Positions 50,085 through 59,874 are shown, numbered from the stretch's first letter. The stretch is DNA of 64,000 nt from Vicinamibacterales bacterium (GCA_030827135.1 JAURFE010000002.1:310001-374000), one strand, 5' to 3'. Numbers and translations are program-made. Notes: generated by a model not told the origin, from the sequence alone.

Positions 50085-51823
50085 GCATCCACCAGGAACG
50101 GCCCGAGCACCAGAGTGTCGAGGTGGCCCTGCACAAACGCCCGCGCGGCGTCATCGGGGGACGCCACAATCGGCTCTTCATGCATGTTGAAGCTGGTGTT
50201 GACCAGTGACGGCACGCCCGTGCGCGCGAAGCAGGCCTGCAACACCGCGTGATAAAAAGCGTCGGTGGTCGGCCGGATGATTTGCGGCCGCGCCGTGCCG
50301 TCCAGATGCACGACCGCTGGTGACTGCTCGCGCATCTGGGGCGTGCAGTCAAAGGTCACGGTCATGTAGTCCGCCGACGCGCGCGCCTTGTCGAGACCGA
50401 CATAACACGCATCCGCATGCGCCTCCAGCGTCACCGGCGCAAACGGCATGAACTCCGTGCGCTGCAACCGCGCGTTCAGCCACTGATTCACCGCCGGGTC
50501 ACTGGCCCGATACAGGATCGTGCGGTGCCCCAGCGCGCGTGGACCGAGTTCCATCCGGCCCCGGGCAATCGCCACGACCTTTCCGGCGACGATGCGATCG
50601 GCCACGGCCTCCGCCAGGGGGCCGTCAGCAAGCCGCTGCCCCGTCAGCCCGTACGTCGACAGCGCCTGCTGCATCTCGGACTCGGGGTACTCCGGTCCAA
50701 GGAACAACGTCGGGACGCGCGAGGGCCGGACGCCGAACCGCTGACCGGCAGCCCACAACGCGGCGCCGACCCCGAGCCCTTCGTCGCCCATCAGCGGGCA
50801 CACAAACAGCGACTCCACCTCCGGCAATTCCGCGATGGCCTGATTCATGCGGACGTTTGCAAAGACGCCGCCGGCCACGGCCACCTTTCGCCGGCCCGTG
50901 TGGGCCACGGCGGCGCGGACCAGATCGACGACCACTTCGGTCAGGCGGCGTTGTGCTGTGGCTGCGATATCCTCCCTCGACACGCCGTGGAGCGCCTCGC
51001 GCATCGCCACGGGATCGAGCTGGGTGCGGATGGTGAGTCCCGACGCGCTGATGGTGTCCCGCATGACGGCGTAACACGGCGCATCCGCGCGGCCATGCGC
51101 CGCCAGACCGGTGATTTTCCCCCCGTGCTTCATGTGGTGGAACCCGCACAGCGTCGTCACCACTTCCCAGAATTCACCGGCCGAATGCGGATAAAAGGTG
51201 CGTGCGCGCACATCCAGCCCCGTGCCGGTGCCGACCGCCACGATCCCGCTCTTGAGGGCGCCGACACCATCCACCGTGATCACCAGCGCGTCTTCGACGC
51301 CGCTCATCCAGTACGCGGCGGCAGCGTGCGCGACATGGTGATCCACCTGTACGAGTGGCACGTTCCCAAGGCCCGAGGCTGCGAGAAACTCGCGCCAGTC
51401 ACTCACGGACGGTCGATGGTCGCGCGCCCGCACGGCCGCCGACCGGCGCTTGAACTCGTCAAGGTAGCCATAGGCGCCGAGCGCCGACATGCCGGCCTGA
51501 AAACGGTCCTTCCCGCGACGGGTCGCCCATTGCGCGGTCAGCAGCGCCGGATCTGACGTGGCGGCGGCCAGCAGTCGCGCGCCTTCGCGGAGTTGATCGC
51601 CCGGGGCCAGGAACGGGACAGCCACCGCGTCGAGATCCCGCCATTCGATCCCGGTCATGGTCCGGACCATCTCAAGCGCGCGGAAGGGAAAGCCGCCGTC
51701 CATCTTGACGCGGCTCAACCGTTCCTCCGACAACGCCGCCACAATGCGGCCCTGCCGATCGATCAGCGCAACGCCGGTGTCATGGCCGACGCCGCGCGCC
51801 GGATGGTAAATACCAAGGATCAT
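50081..51823 (-). CDS. NodU/CmcH-type carbamoyltransferase
   Basis: A 580-aa O-carbamoyltransferase. The N-terminal YrdC-like/ASKHA-fold part has MILGIYHPARGVGHDTGVALID, LSEERLSRVKMDGGFP, VDHHVAHAAAAYWMSG (metal His residues) and ITVDGVGALKSG; the C-terminal half has VAVAGGVFANVRMNQ, GRMELGPRALGHRTILYRASD and LVNTSFNMHEEPIV. It would add a carbamoyl group to a sugar hydroxyl of the polymer. ATG 51823 overlaps the preceding gene stop (ATGA). Confidence 0.92.
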   Translation of the reverse strand: MILGIYHPARGVGHDTGVALIDRQGRIVAALSEERLSRVKMDGGFPFRALEMVRTMTGIEWRDLDAVAVPFLAPGDQLREGARLLAAATSDPALLTAQWATRRGKDRFQAGMSALGAYGYLDEFKRRSAAVRARDHRPSVSDWREFLAASGLGNVPLVQVDHHVAHAAAAYWMSGVEDALVITVDGVGALKSGIVAVGTGTGLDVRARTFYPHSAGEFWEVVTTLCGFHHMKHGGKITGLAAHGRADAPCYAVMRDTISASGLTIRTQLDPVAMREALHGVSREDIAATAQRRLTEVVVDLVRAAVAHTGRRKVAVAGGVFANVRMNQAIAELPEVESLFVCPLMGDEGLGVGAALWAAGQRFGVRPSRVPTLFLGPEYPESEMQQALSTYGLTGQRLADGPLAEAVADRIVAGKVVAIARGRMELGPRALGHRTILYRASDPAVNQWLNARLQRTEFMPFAPVTLEAHADACYVGLDKARASADYMTVTFDCTPQMREQSPAVVHLDGTARPQIIRPTTDAFYHAVLQACFARTGVPSLVNTSFNMHEEPIVASPDDAARAFVQGHLDTLVLGPFLVDA

Positions 51824-52893
51824 GCGGGTCGGTGCCCTTTGTGTGTCTGCATCAGCGAGGTGTACGCCCCGGCGATTCTGGCCCAACTCATGTGGGCGTC
51901 AAACAGGCGCTCGGCGTCGTCGCCAAGACGCCGACGCGCATCGAGTTCACGCCAGAGGGCGTCCACCGCGTTGACAAACGCCCCGGGGCGGCCATCAGGC
52001 ACCAGGCGCAGACCGGGCGACCCCTGCAGCCAGCTGTCCGTCGCCACTCCGGTAATCCCGACCACCGGTACACCGTGCTGCAGCATCGCCGCCAGCGTCG
52101 AGCGCCGTGCGGACGCGCCATTGGCGTACGGCGCGAGTCCCAGGGTGGCCTTCGCCAGGACGGTGGAGACCGCTGCGTCGGGAATCCCCCCCAGCAGTGT
52201 CACGTGGTCAACATCGAGACCCGCAGCAGTACTCGCCTGCTGCAGTTCTTCCAGCGACCGCCCGATCCATGTGAGACGCCGACCTCCGGGATCCCCGGCC
52301 ATCCATCGCGCCACAGCCGCCACCACGTCGAGCTGCATCGCTGCGGGCTGTCCGAACAGCACCAGCCCGCCATCGCGGACCGCCTCGGCTGCGCTGCGTG
52401 TGATGTTGCTGCCGACGGGCACAACCACGACAGGCGTAGCACCGGTGACTCCTGATGCGACGACCTCGCGCCGACCGATCTCCTGTGTGAGTACGAGGAC
52501 CGAGGCCTCACGCGCAAGGTGCTGCACCCGGCGCCTCAGGCACCACCGCAGCCACGCTCGCCATGGAGACATCGTGGCCGGCGGCCAATACTCGTGCACC
52601 GTCACGATGAGCGGGTGTCCGTGCGAGCGCACCGTGCGCAACCACGCGTGCACCGCGTCGAACCGGGCCGAGGGTGAATACTGGAACAACACACCGCCGA
52701 CGGTCGCCGCATCGGGCAGGGCATCGACGTCCTGCACCACGACGCAGACGTCGGCCACACCGGCGTCCCTCACCGCAGTGGCGAGGCGTGCGGCGTAATC
52801 GCCGATGCCGTCGTGGTGACCTGCGGGAGCAGGTGACACGACCACCCATGGCAGAGACGGGGCCTCAGCCCCCGGCTGCGTGTGCGCGCTCAT
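51820..52893 (-). CDS. GT4-like glycosyltransferase (divergent)
   Basis: A 357-aa GT-B-like protein: PWVVVSPAPAGHHDGIGDYAARLATAVRDAG at the N-terminus, VTVHEYWPP, VPVGSNI, VLFGQPAAMQLDVV and LGLAPYANGASARRSTLAAMLQHGVPVVGI. The E-x7-E motif is degenerate compared with its neighbours, so activity on a different donor, or loss of activity, is possible. It overlaps the next GT4 gene by 29 bases. Confidence 0.78.
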   Translation of the reverse strand: MSAHTQPGAEAPSLPWVVVSPAPAGHHDGIGDYAARLATAVRDAGVADVCVVVQDVDALPDAATVGGVLFQYSPSARFDAVHAWLRTVRSHGHPLIVTVHEYWPPATMSPWRAWLRWCLRRRVQHLAREASVLVLTQEIGRREVVASGVTGATPVVVVPVGSNITRSAAEAVRDGGLVLFGQPAAMQLDVVAAVARWMAGDPGGRRLTWIGRSLEELQQASTAAGLDVDHVTLLGGIPDAAVSTVLAKATLGLAPYANGASARRSTLAAMLQHGVPVVGITGVATDSWLQGSPGLRLVPDGRPGAFVNAVDALWRELDARRRLGDDAERLFDAHMSWARIAGAYTSLMQTHKGHRPA

Positions 52894-54061
52894 ACAGGGG
52901 AATCAGCCGGTCCAGATGCACGGCCGCGGAGAACTCGCGGCCCACGCGCGCATGCCCACGAGCCGCGATCCGCGCCGCCTCGTCGGGATTGTTCAGCAAC
53001 GCGTCGATCTGCGAGGCCATTGACGCGGCATCGCCGGGAGGCACCAGGCGGCCGCCGTCCCCATCCCGCAACCACTCGGGAATGCCGCCGATGTCACACG
53101 CCACGACAGGCCGCGCCTGGGCCATGGCCTCAAGCCCCACAATTCCGAACGGTTCGGGCCAACGGGAGGGCACCACCACCACGGTCGCCTGCTGATACGC
53201 CTCGGTCAGCGCCCGGCCATCAAGCCACCCCCGCAGCGTCACGCGATCGGACCACCCGGCGTGTTCGACGCGCCGCCGGATCGCCGGCAGGGCCAGTCCA
53301 TCGCCCACCACCGTCAATCGCCAGGGACCAGCCACGTGCGCCAGGGCGTCGAGGAGCAGATCGAGGCCTTTTTCCGGGGTCACGCGGCCGACAAACAGAA
53401 TCGAACGGCCACTCGCCGCCGTCGTGGAGGCCGGCGCGGGCGTGAAGTACGGGATGACTGTGACGCGATCGGCACTCACGCCGCTGCGCACCAGCAGTTG
53501 CTTCACGAACGCCGACGCCACCACCACGTGTCCGTAGGTGCGAAGTCGCGACTCCATCGTGGTGGCATAACGATACCCACGCCACCACACCGGCGGGCGT
53601 TTGCTGAGGGTGCACCGCAGATAGGCCTGCCGCGGCACGCACAGCAGCCCGGTGTCGTGCCGGCATACCTTCCCCGTGGCGTAGTGAAACCTGGTCCCGG
53701 ACGGGCACACGTCCAGCGTGTGGACGGTCTTGATGGTTGGCACCCGCGTGCGGACCGCGTCTTCCACAAGAAAGTTGGTGCATGCGTGGATGTGTGCAAG
53801 GTCCGCGCGGAACGCCGCCAGGGCCAGACACACCCGATCCACCGCAGCGCGATTGGCCGGCGCAGACTGGTCCCGCAGGGCACCAGGAATCGCCTGAACG
53901 GTCACGCCTGCCGGCAGCGGAGCCTCGCTGTCGCGAGGATCGCCGGCATGGACCACCAGAACATCGTGTCCTGCGGCGGCGAGGGCCGGCGCGACCAGTC
54001 GCACATGGCGGACCACGCCCCCGGTGGGACGCCAGTCATCCGTCAAAAGTGCGAGGCGCAC
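52865..54061 (-). CDS. Glycosyltransferase family 4
   Basis: A 398-aa GT-B enzyme: LALLTDDWRPTGGVVRHVRLVAPALAAAGH, a cysteine-containing insert (VCPSGTRFHYATGKVCRHDTGLLCVPRQAYLRCTLSKR) seen in some GT4 members, VIPYFTPAP, ILFVGRVTPEKGLDLLLDALA and EPFGIVGLEAMAQARPVVACDIGG. It lies seven bases downstream of the export protein gene. Confidence 0.9.
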   Translation of the reverse strand: MRLALLTDDWRPTGGVVRHVRLVAPALAAAGHDVLVVHAGDPRDSEAPLPAGVTVQAIPGALRDQSAPANRAAVDRVCLALAAFRADLAHIHACTNFLVEDAVRTRVPTIKTVHTLDVCPSGTRFHYATGKVCRHDTGLLCVPRQAYLRCTLSKRPPVWWRGYRYATTMESRLRTYGHVVVASAFVKQLLVRSGVSADRVTVIPYFTPAPASTTAASGRSILFVGRVTPEKGLDLLLDALAHVAGPWRLTVVGDGLALPAIRRRVEHAGWSDRVTLRGWLDGRALTEAYQQATVVVVPSRWPEPFGIVGLEAMAQARPVVACDIGGIPEWLRDGDGGRLVPPGDAASMASQIDALLNNPDEAARIAARGHARVGREFSAAVHLDRLIPLYERAHAAGG

Positions 54062-54068
54062 CGGGAAA

Positions 54069-54944
54069 TCAGCCGAACCACTTCCGCGAGATCACCAGCT
54101 CGTCGTCGGGCTGAATCGGCGTCTCGAGTTTCAGGCCCTTGATCTTCTCGTACTTGATCACCTTCCCGCTGTCGTCCTTGCGCGGCCGCATGATGTGTCC
54201 GAGCTTGCCCTTGGCCGTCATCCCGTTGGAGAGGCCGAGTGCGCGCCCAACCGTCATACCCGGCTGCCACGCTTTCTGCCCGCCGCTGTTGACCTCGCCA
54301 TTGACGAAGAAGACCTGGCCCTGCTTGACCATGATTTCGTCGTCGGCAAGCAACTGCGGATCTTCGCCGCTCTCAAGCTGCGTTCGGGTGAGCTGGATGA
54401 CCACGCGCTTGCCGTCGACCATCCGCTTGAGCTCGATCTCCTGACCGGCCAGCGACGTGAAGCCGCGCGCGGCGGTAATCGCGCGGTTGACGGTCATCTG
54501 GTTGCCGCGCAGTTTCAGCAGGCCGGGCGAATTCACCTGGCCCTGCACCGTGACTTCCTGTTCGCGCTGTTCCGAGACAACGGCGGTCACCTGGATCACC
54601 CCGGGCAGGTAGAACCTCGGCACCAGCGCCTTCAGGACCGCATCTTCGATCTCGCGCTCCGTCATGCCGTGCACACGCACGGCGCCGACGTACTTCAACA
54701 CGATGTTGCCGTCGAGCGCGACGAGATAGACATCCTTCATGTCCATGTCGCGCGCCTCGAGATTGTAGAAATCAAGACGGATCGTGTCGCCCGCCGCGAC
54801 CGTATAGGGCTTTGGCGCGAACTCGGGAGACAGCGGTATCCCCGAGCCCCGGCCCGTCGCCTGTCCGGCCTGGGCGGCGCCCGCGCCGATGGTCGTCGCG
54901 ATGACCATCGCGATCCCGGCAAGTCCGAAAACGAATGTCCGCAT
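54069..54944 (-). CDS. Polysaccharide export protein (Wza-like, SLBB domains)
   Basis: A 291-aa exported protein. Signal peptide MRTFVFGLAGIAMVIATTIGAGAAQA with no lipobox Cys seen. The poly-export domain begins YTVAAGDTIRLDFYNLEARDMDMKDVYLVALDGNIVLKYVGAVRVHGMTEREIEDAV, followed by SLBB repeats (VTVQGQVNSPGLLKLRGNQMTVNRAITAARGFT; FFVNGEVNSGGQKAW). ATG 54944 has AGGGGA at good spacing; the in-frame start at 54968 is rejected. It works with the BY-kinase at 32248 across the periplasm and outer membrane. Confidence 0.92.
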   Translation of the reverse strand: MRTFVFGLAGIAMVIATTIGAGAAQAGQATGRGSGIPLSPEFAPKPYTVAAGDTIRLDFYNLEARDMDMKDVYLVALDGNIVLKYVGAVRVHGMTEREIEDAVLKALVPRFYLPGVIQVTAVVSEQREQEVTVQGQVNSPGLLKLRGNQMTVNRAITAARGFTSLAGQEIELKRMVDGKRVVIQLTRTQLESGEDPQLLADDEIMVKQGQVFFVNGEVNSGGQKAWQPGMTVGRALGLSNGMTAKGKLGHIMRPRKDDSGKVIKYEKIKGLKLETPIQPDDELVISRKWFG

Positions 54945-54975
54945 CAGCGTCCCCTCTTGCACCAGCACAGCTCCG

Positions 54976-56205
54976 TCAGAACGACAACGAGAACTGCGAA
55001 TAGAACCGGCTGCGCTTGTAGTTCTTCAACGCCACCGGCGATGTCCGTTCCGCGTACTCGTACCGAATCCCGACGCGGGAGCCCGACGTTCCCCCCAGGA
55101 AATATCCGAATTCGCCGCCGAGCACCAACGACCGGTCCTGCCGCGGATCCTCCGTGCCGGTCACTGTATTGCGATACGACAGCCAACGCAGTTGTGCGTC
55201 AAACCGGAGATCGAACTGGGGCATGAATCGAATGGTCGTTCGGGCGTCGCCACCCGCTTCGATGTAGTACGGATACCGTTCCAGATACGAGAGCCCAATC
55301 CTGCGGTCGGCGCCAAACCGGAGCTGCATGACGTCTGCGACCACGAACGTCGTGCTGCCACTGGCAACCACGCCGGAGAATCCCTGCACCGCCGGGTCCT
55401 TGTGGCGCTGCTCCATCCAGCCAATTTTCAGGTTCAGCCCCAGCCGGGACTCGGCCGTCGATTCCAGTCCCGCGAAGTAATAGACGTCGTCAGAGTTGCG
55501 GATGGCCGCCCTGTCGAACCGCATGCGGAAGTAGTCCACGCCACCGACGGCGCTTGTGAAGTCGGTCAACTGGAGTCGGCCGTGCCCGCGGAATTCCTCC
55601 CCTTCGTAATCCAGAACCTCTCGGAGTTCGACGTCTTCGAACCGTTCACCCTCGGCATACCGTTGCGAGCGCTTGCGGTAGGCGCCTGTCGCGCCGATCC
55701 GCCAGCCGAACTGAATGTCGGACCCAAACTCCCAGGCGGGCGCCTGACGGCCGGCGCGAGCGTCAATTTCGAACCCGCGTGCATGCGACTCGGAGCGCTC
55801 GATGGCCGCCCACGGCCGCAGCGCGCCGAGACGCAACTCACCCACGACTTTGAGTGAGCCATCAACCGACCGCTCCGAGGTGTAGGTGCGGAACCAGATA
55901 TAGCTGTTGTTCTGCTGCGCGGTCACCAGCAGCCGCCGGACCTGCAACCCCGCCTGTGACGTCATCGACAGCGTCCCCGTGAGGTCGCGGCGCTCCGCTC
56001 CAGGGACATCGTTGAACACGTTCTGATCGACGCCGAGGTCCTTGATCTGGAACGTGGGATTAAAAAACAGCGGGCCGATCCGCAACCGGGCGTCGCGCCA
56101 CGGTTCGGCCTTCGGATCCGGTCGTGACCAATCCTGCGCCGCTGCCGGCGCTGCCACCACTGTCAGCAGTGCGACAGCCGCGATCCTGAACAGTCTCTGT
56201 GTCAT
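54976..56205 (-). CDS. Outer-membrane beta-barrel protein of the exopolysaccharide locus
   Basis: A 409-aa protein with a signal peptide (FRIAAVALLTVVAAPAAAQ), then alternating amphipathic beta strands over the whole length (e.g. LQVRRLLVTAQQNNSYIWFRTYTSE; AVGGVDYFRMRFDRAAI; SRVGIRYEYAERTS) and a terminal Phe (FYSQFSLSF), the usual sign of BamA-dependent outer-membrane proteins. It lies next to the export gene, so it may be the secretin/porin-like outlet. It is the first gene of the minus-strand exopolysaccharide run. Confidence 0.82.
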   Translation of the reverse strand: MTQRLFRIAAVALLTVVAAPAAAQDWSRPDPKAEPWRDARLRIGPLFFNPTFQIKDLGVDQNVFNDVPGAERRDLTGTLSMTSQAGLQVRRLLVTAQQNNSYIWFRTYTSERSVDGSLKVVGELRLGALRPWAAIERSESHARGFEIDARAGRQAPAWEFGSDIQFGWRIGATGAYRKRSQRYAEGERFEDVELREVLDYEGEEFRGHGRLQLTDFTSAVGGVDYFRMRFDRAAIRNSDDVYYFAGLESTAESRLGLNLKIGWMEQRHKDPAVQGFSGVVASGSTTFVVADVMQLRFGADRRIGLSYLERYPYYIEAGGDARTTIRFMPQFDLRFDAQLRWLSYRNTVTGTEDPRQDRSLVLGGEFGYFLGGTSGSRVGIRYEYAERTSPVALKNYKRSRFYSQFSLSF

Positions 56206-56303
56206 TTCGATCTCAAGTCGATCTCAACGAGTGGTTGCTGGGCTTTGGCTCGCGCCAGGAATATCTCCAGCGTATGACAGCTTTGACGTAGCTTCGCCCT
56301 TTC

Positions 56304-56322
56304 AGTCACAGCTGAAGTGACT
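56304..56322. other. Short inverted repeat upstream of the exopolysaccharide run
   Basis: AGTCAC, 7-nt centre, GTGACT, at the end of the GT87 gene and about 100 bases before the OMP start. It may be an operator for the minus-strand exopolysaccharide genes; no T-run follows on the minus strand. Confidence 0.3.
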
Positions 56323-57430
56323 ATTTTGTCATATCAAGTCTCATTAAACTCCACGTCAGGAGGCCAAAGACCCAGGCACACAACAGTCGATCGAGTTCAA
56401 CGACAAGACCGAGCGACTCCGGCCAACCCATCGGCTCGAAGACCCGCCGCCACCAGCCCGGAAACTGCCCAATCAGCAGCACGGCTGTCACCCCCCACGC
56501 CGGCCGCCTGGGTGTGGCGCCCCAGGCCACCAGCAGGGGCAGGAGAAGCAGGAAGTCGTACGACAAGTGACGGGTCGCCAGCAGAGACACGACCCCGCAC
56601 AGGGCATACAGCTCCAACTGACGCGGGGGCGCCCAGTGCGCCCAACGGCGCCAGCCGGCCACCACGGCCGGCGTGATCAACACCAGTCCAATCACCGCCG
56701 CGCCCGCCACCGTCGTCACGGCCGGAAACCACGGTGCGAGCCATCCTTCCAACTCGGTGTGGCCGGTGAACCGTTCGGCCCCCCCATGGACGGCTTCGAG
56801 CACACGGGCGAAGTCGATCAGAAGCTGGACCGGTCCGATCCCGCCTGCGGCGGCAGCCCCCAGCGTCAGCGCCGCAGGCACTGCAGCGGCGATCGCGACG
56901 CGACGCCAGTCCCCCATCAGCAGATGCGCCAGCCAGATGGCTCCGCCCACCTGGGGTTTCATCAGTCCCAGCCCGAGCAGCACGCCGCCGGTCAGCACGG
57001 ACGGGTGGCGCGCGCCGACAATCGCACACGCAAACGACAGCAGACTGAATTGCCCGAGCACACGAAAGCACGAGGCGGCCAGGAGGACGCCGAGCAGCAG
57101 GCGCTGGGTGTCCCTGGGGGCATCGAGGGTCCGCACAAGCGTGCGCGCCACCACCACGGCCAGAAGCAGATTGAGGCCGATCCAGATCGACGACTGCAGC
57201 GATGCCGGCACCAACAGCAGCGGCGCGAGCGTCAGCAGCGCCCACGGGGGATAGTCGGTCTCCTGCGCGAGGGTGTAGGGGGACGCGCCGTCGGCCAGGA
57301 TGCGCGTCCATTCGACGACCCGGTCAAAATCGACGAGGGCGTCAGGCTGTACGGATCGCCAGACGCCGAACGCGAGGCTCACACACGCGAGCCCCCACAC
57401 CGCGCGTCGAATCAGTACTGCACGAGCCAT
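56321..57430 (-). CDS. GT87/DUF2029-type membrane glycosyltransferase
   Basis: A 369-aa protein with about ten membrane helices. The periplasmic loop DFDRVVEWTRILADGASPYTLAQETDYPPWALLTLAPLLLVPASLQ and LGLGLMKPQVGGAIWLAHLLMGDWR are typical of the GT87 (DUF2029) polyprenyl-phosphate-mannose-dependent family. ATG 57430 overlaps the dehydrogenase end by 19 bases; the open frame to 57544 is a shadow. Sequence between it and the next gene downstream (about 115 bases) holds only an inverted repeat. Confidence 0.85.
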   Translation of the reverse strand: MARAVLIRRAVWGLACVSLAFGVWRSVQPDALVDFDRVVEWTRILADGASPYTLAQETDYPPWALLTLAPLLLVPASLQSSIWIGLNLLLAVVVARTLVRTLDAPRDTQRLLLGVLLAASCFRVLGQFSLLSFACAIVGARHPSVLTGGVLLGLGLMKPQVGGAIWLAHLLMGDWRRVAIAAAVPAALTLGAAAAGGIGPVQLLIDFARVLEAVHGGAERFTGHTELEGWLAPWFPAVTTVAGAAVIGLVLITPAVVAGWRRWAHWAPPRQLELYALCGVVSLLATRHLSYDFLLLLPLLVAWGATPRRPAWGVTAVLLIGQFPGWWRRVFEPMGWPESLGLVVELDRLLCAWVFGLLTWSLMRLDMTK

Positions 57431-59874
57431 CGGGCCGCGCGCTCCACGTCGGCTTCGGTAGGCAGGAACACGTCCTCGAGCGGCGGGGAGTACGGCACCG
57501 GCGTATCCAGCGCACCGATGATGCGCACGGGCGCGTCGAGCCACTCGAACGCGTCTTCCTGGATGATCGCCGCGAGGGACTCACCGATGCCGCCGGTCCT
57601 GGAGTCCTCCTGCAGGATCAGCACACGGCCGGTCTGGCGCGCGACCGCCAGTACGGCGTCACGATCAAGCGGTGCAATCGTGCGCAGGTCGAGCACCGAG
57701 GCCTGAATGCCGTCGGTACTCAGCCGGTCGGCAACGCGCAACCCGACGTGCACATAGGCGCCATACGAAATGATCGCAAGGTCCTGCCCCGCCCGCCGGA
57801 GCGCCGCTTTGCCGATAGGCAGCGGCGCGGGTGCGCCCTCATCGATCAACTGTTTGACGCGGGGGTCACGGTACAGCGCGATGTGCTCGTAATAGAGCAC
57901 GGGATCGGGGTCTGCGACCGCGGCGGCAAGCAACGCCCGTGCATCGTGCGGCGTGGAGGGACACACGATCTTCAGGCCGGGCGTGCGATAAAACCACGGC
58001 TCGGTGTTCTGCGAGTGGTACGGCCCGGCATGGCGCAATCCACCCCACGGCATGCGCACCACCATCGGGACTTCCCCGCCCCAGCGATATCGGATCTTCG
58101 CAGCGTTGTTCACCAGCTGATTGAAGCCGGTCGCGACGAAGTCGTTGAATTGAATCTCGCCGATCGGCCGCAGTCCCGCCAGGGCGGCCCCGACACACGC
58201 GCCGAGCACCGCGCCTTCCGCGAGCGGCGCATTCAGAATGCGATCGCCGTAGTCCTTCAGCAGCGGGCGCAACAGCAGGAACGCATTGCCGTACTGGCCG
58301 CCGCAGTCTTCACCAAAGACAAACGTGCGCGAATCAGCGCGCAGCGCGTCCCCCACACCGAGCATCACGGCTTCGAGGAATGTGGTGCCCTTCTTGTCGA
58401 ACGCGGGCGCGGCCTCCACCTGCAGCGGGGTCGTCGACGGCGCACGCTGGCGACGCACCGCCGGATCGAGCACCTCGACGCGCCGCCGATCGACCGGATC
58501 GTGCTTGAAGACACCGACCGTCACGGCGGCCGGGTCCGGCCACGGCGCCGCGATTACCGCCTGCGCTTCGGCCTCGACCAGCGCTTCGACCTCGGCCTTG
58601 ATCGCCGCCACGCCGGACTCCGTCAGCACGCCGCGCGCCATGAGGCGCTGCGCGTAGCATTTGATGGGATCCCGTTCACTCCAGAACGCGTAGAGCTCCG
58701 GGTTGGCGTACCCCTGCGGCGCGAGCGGCGGGTAATCCCACCCGAGCTGCGGATCCTTGCCCAAATACAACATGTCGTCGTGGTGCGCGTGACCGCACAT
58801 CCGCATCGCGACCACTTCGATCAGCGTCGGTCCGGCGCCGGCGCGCGCGCGATCGGCCGCCCACGTGAACGCCGCCATCACCGCCTCGGGATCCGTGCCG
58901 TCGATCGTCAGTCCCGGGATGCCATACCCGACCGCCTTGTCGGCAAACACGCGCACTGCGGACTGATCCCGCACCGGCGTGGACAACGCCGTCTGGTTGT
59001 TCTGCAGGCAGAAGATCACCGGCAGTCGCCGCGCCGCGCACAGGTTGATCGCCTCGTGCCACTCCCCCAGCGACGACCCGCCTTCGCCGATGAACGACAC
59101 CGCGATGCGCTCGGCCTGTGTCTGCGCGAACGCAAACCCCATCCCCGCGGCCGTCAACGTGCTGATGGAGAGGGGCGCCGACGCGGGCAATACCCCCCAA
59201 CTGAAGTCGCCGAGATGCAGATCGCGCCCATCCATGGGTGGGCCCGCCTTGCCCATCTGCGCGCTCAGCACGGCGCGCACCGCCTCGCCATCACCGCGCA
59301 TGGCCAGGGCCACGCCAAGATCGCGAATCAGCGGCGCGACCACGTCCCCGCGCCACTCGCCATTCGCCGTGCGATACGCGGAGCCGCGCCGGAAGCGCAA
59401 CGCCGCCGCGTACACTGCTTCCTGTCCGAGCGAGCGGAAGCCCTTGCCCTGAAACGACGCAGCCCCATACCGAACTTCCCCGCCAGAGAAGAACTGTTTC
59501 AGCCGGTTGTCCACGGCGCGTGTGAGCGCCATGCCGCGCAACATCTCCACTCGCTCGTCGTCCCGAAGGCTCTGCGCGATCGTCGTACGGCAGAAAAAGC
59601 CGTCCACCGCGTCGATGAGTTCGGTCGCCGCCTGCACGGCGCGGATGTCACTGGTCATGCCGGGAATCGTTTCCACCCCTGGAGACGCGTGACTGGTGAG
59701 ATGCGTCCGGATTGCGTCCGGCAGAACCTTGCGGAGCTGCGTCCTGATGCGTGGGAGACCGGCGCCGTTCAGTGCGTCGAAGGCGCCGAGAACAGCGGGG
59801 AGTCCGAATGGATATCGCTCGGCGATGAAGGCGCGCAGGCTTTCCCGCAGGGCATTCTGATGCTTCCGGCTCAT
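57412..59874 (-). CDS. Fused E1 alpha/beta 2-oxo acid dehydrogenase (ThDP-dependent)
   Basis: An 820-aa protein combining both E1 chains of a branched-chain 2-oxo acid (or pyruvate) dehydrogenase. The N-terminal 100 or so residues are an uncharacterised extension. The alpha part has the ThDP block VSFIGEGGSSLGEW...VIFCLQNNQ and MRMCGHAHHDD. The beta part starts near residue 500 (GTTFLEAVMLGVGDAL) and has FVFGEDCGGQYG, PLAEGAVLGACVGAALAGLRPIGEIQF and the C-terminal VLILQEDSRTGGIGESLAA. Start ATG 59874 overlaps the hrpB stop (TAATG). E2 and E3 are not in the window. Confidence 0.9.
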   Translation of the reverse strand: MSRKHQNALRESLRAFIAERYPFGLPAVLGAFDALNGAGLPRIRTQLRKVLPDAIRTHLTSHASPGVETIPGMTSDIRAVQAATELIDAVDGFFCRTTIAQSLRDDERVEMLRGMALTRAVDNRLKQFFSGGEVRYGAASFQGKGFRSLGQEAVYAAALRFRRGSAYRTANGEWRGDVVAPLIRDLGVALAMRGDGEAVRAVLSAQMGKAGPPMDGRDLHLGDFSWGVLPASAPLSISTLTAAGMGFAFAQTQAERIAVSFIGEGGSSLGEWHEAINLCAARRLPVIFCLQNNQTALSTPVRDQSAVRVFADKAVGYGIPGLTIDGTDPEAVMAAFTWAADRARAGAGPTLIEVVAMRMCGHAHHDDMLYLGKDPQLGWDYPPLAPQGYANPELYAFWSERDPIKCYAQRLMARGVLTESGVAAIKAEVEALVEAEAQAVIAAPWPDPAAVTVGVFKHDPVDRRRVEVLDPAVRRQRAPSTTPLQVEAAPAFDKKGTTFLEAVMLGVGDALRADSRTFVFGEDCGGQYGNAFLLLRPLLKDYGDRILNAPLAEGAVLGACVGAALAGLRPIGEIQFNDFVATGFNQLVNNAAKIRYRWGGEVPMVVRMPWGGLRHAGPYHSQNTEPWFYRTPGLKIVCPSTPHDARALLAAAVADPDPVLYYEHIALYRDPRVKQLIDEGAPAPLPIGKAALRRAGQDLAIISYGAYVHVGLRVADRLSTDGIQASVLDLRTIAPLDRDAVLAVARQTGRVLILQEDSRTGGIGESLAAIIQEDAFEWLDAPVRIIGALDTPVPYSPPLEDVFLPTEADVERAARWLVQY

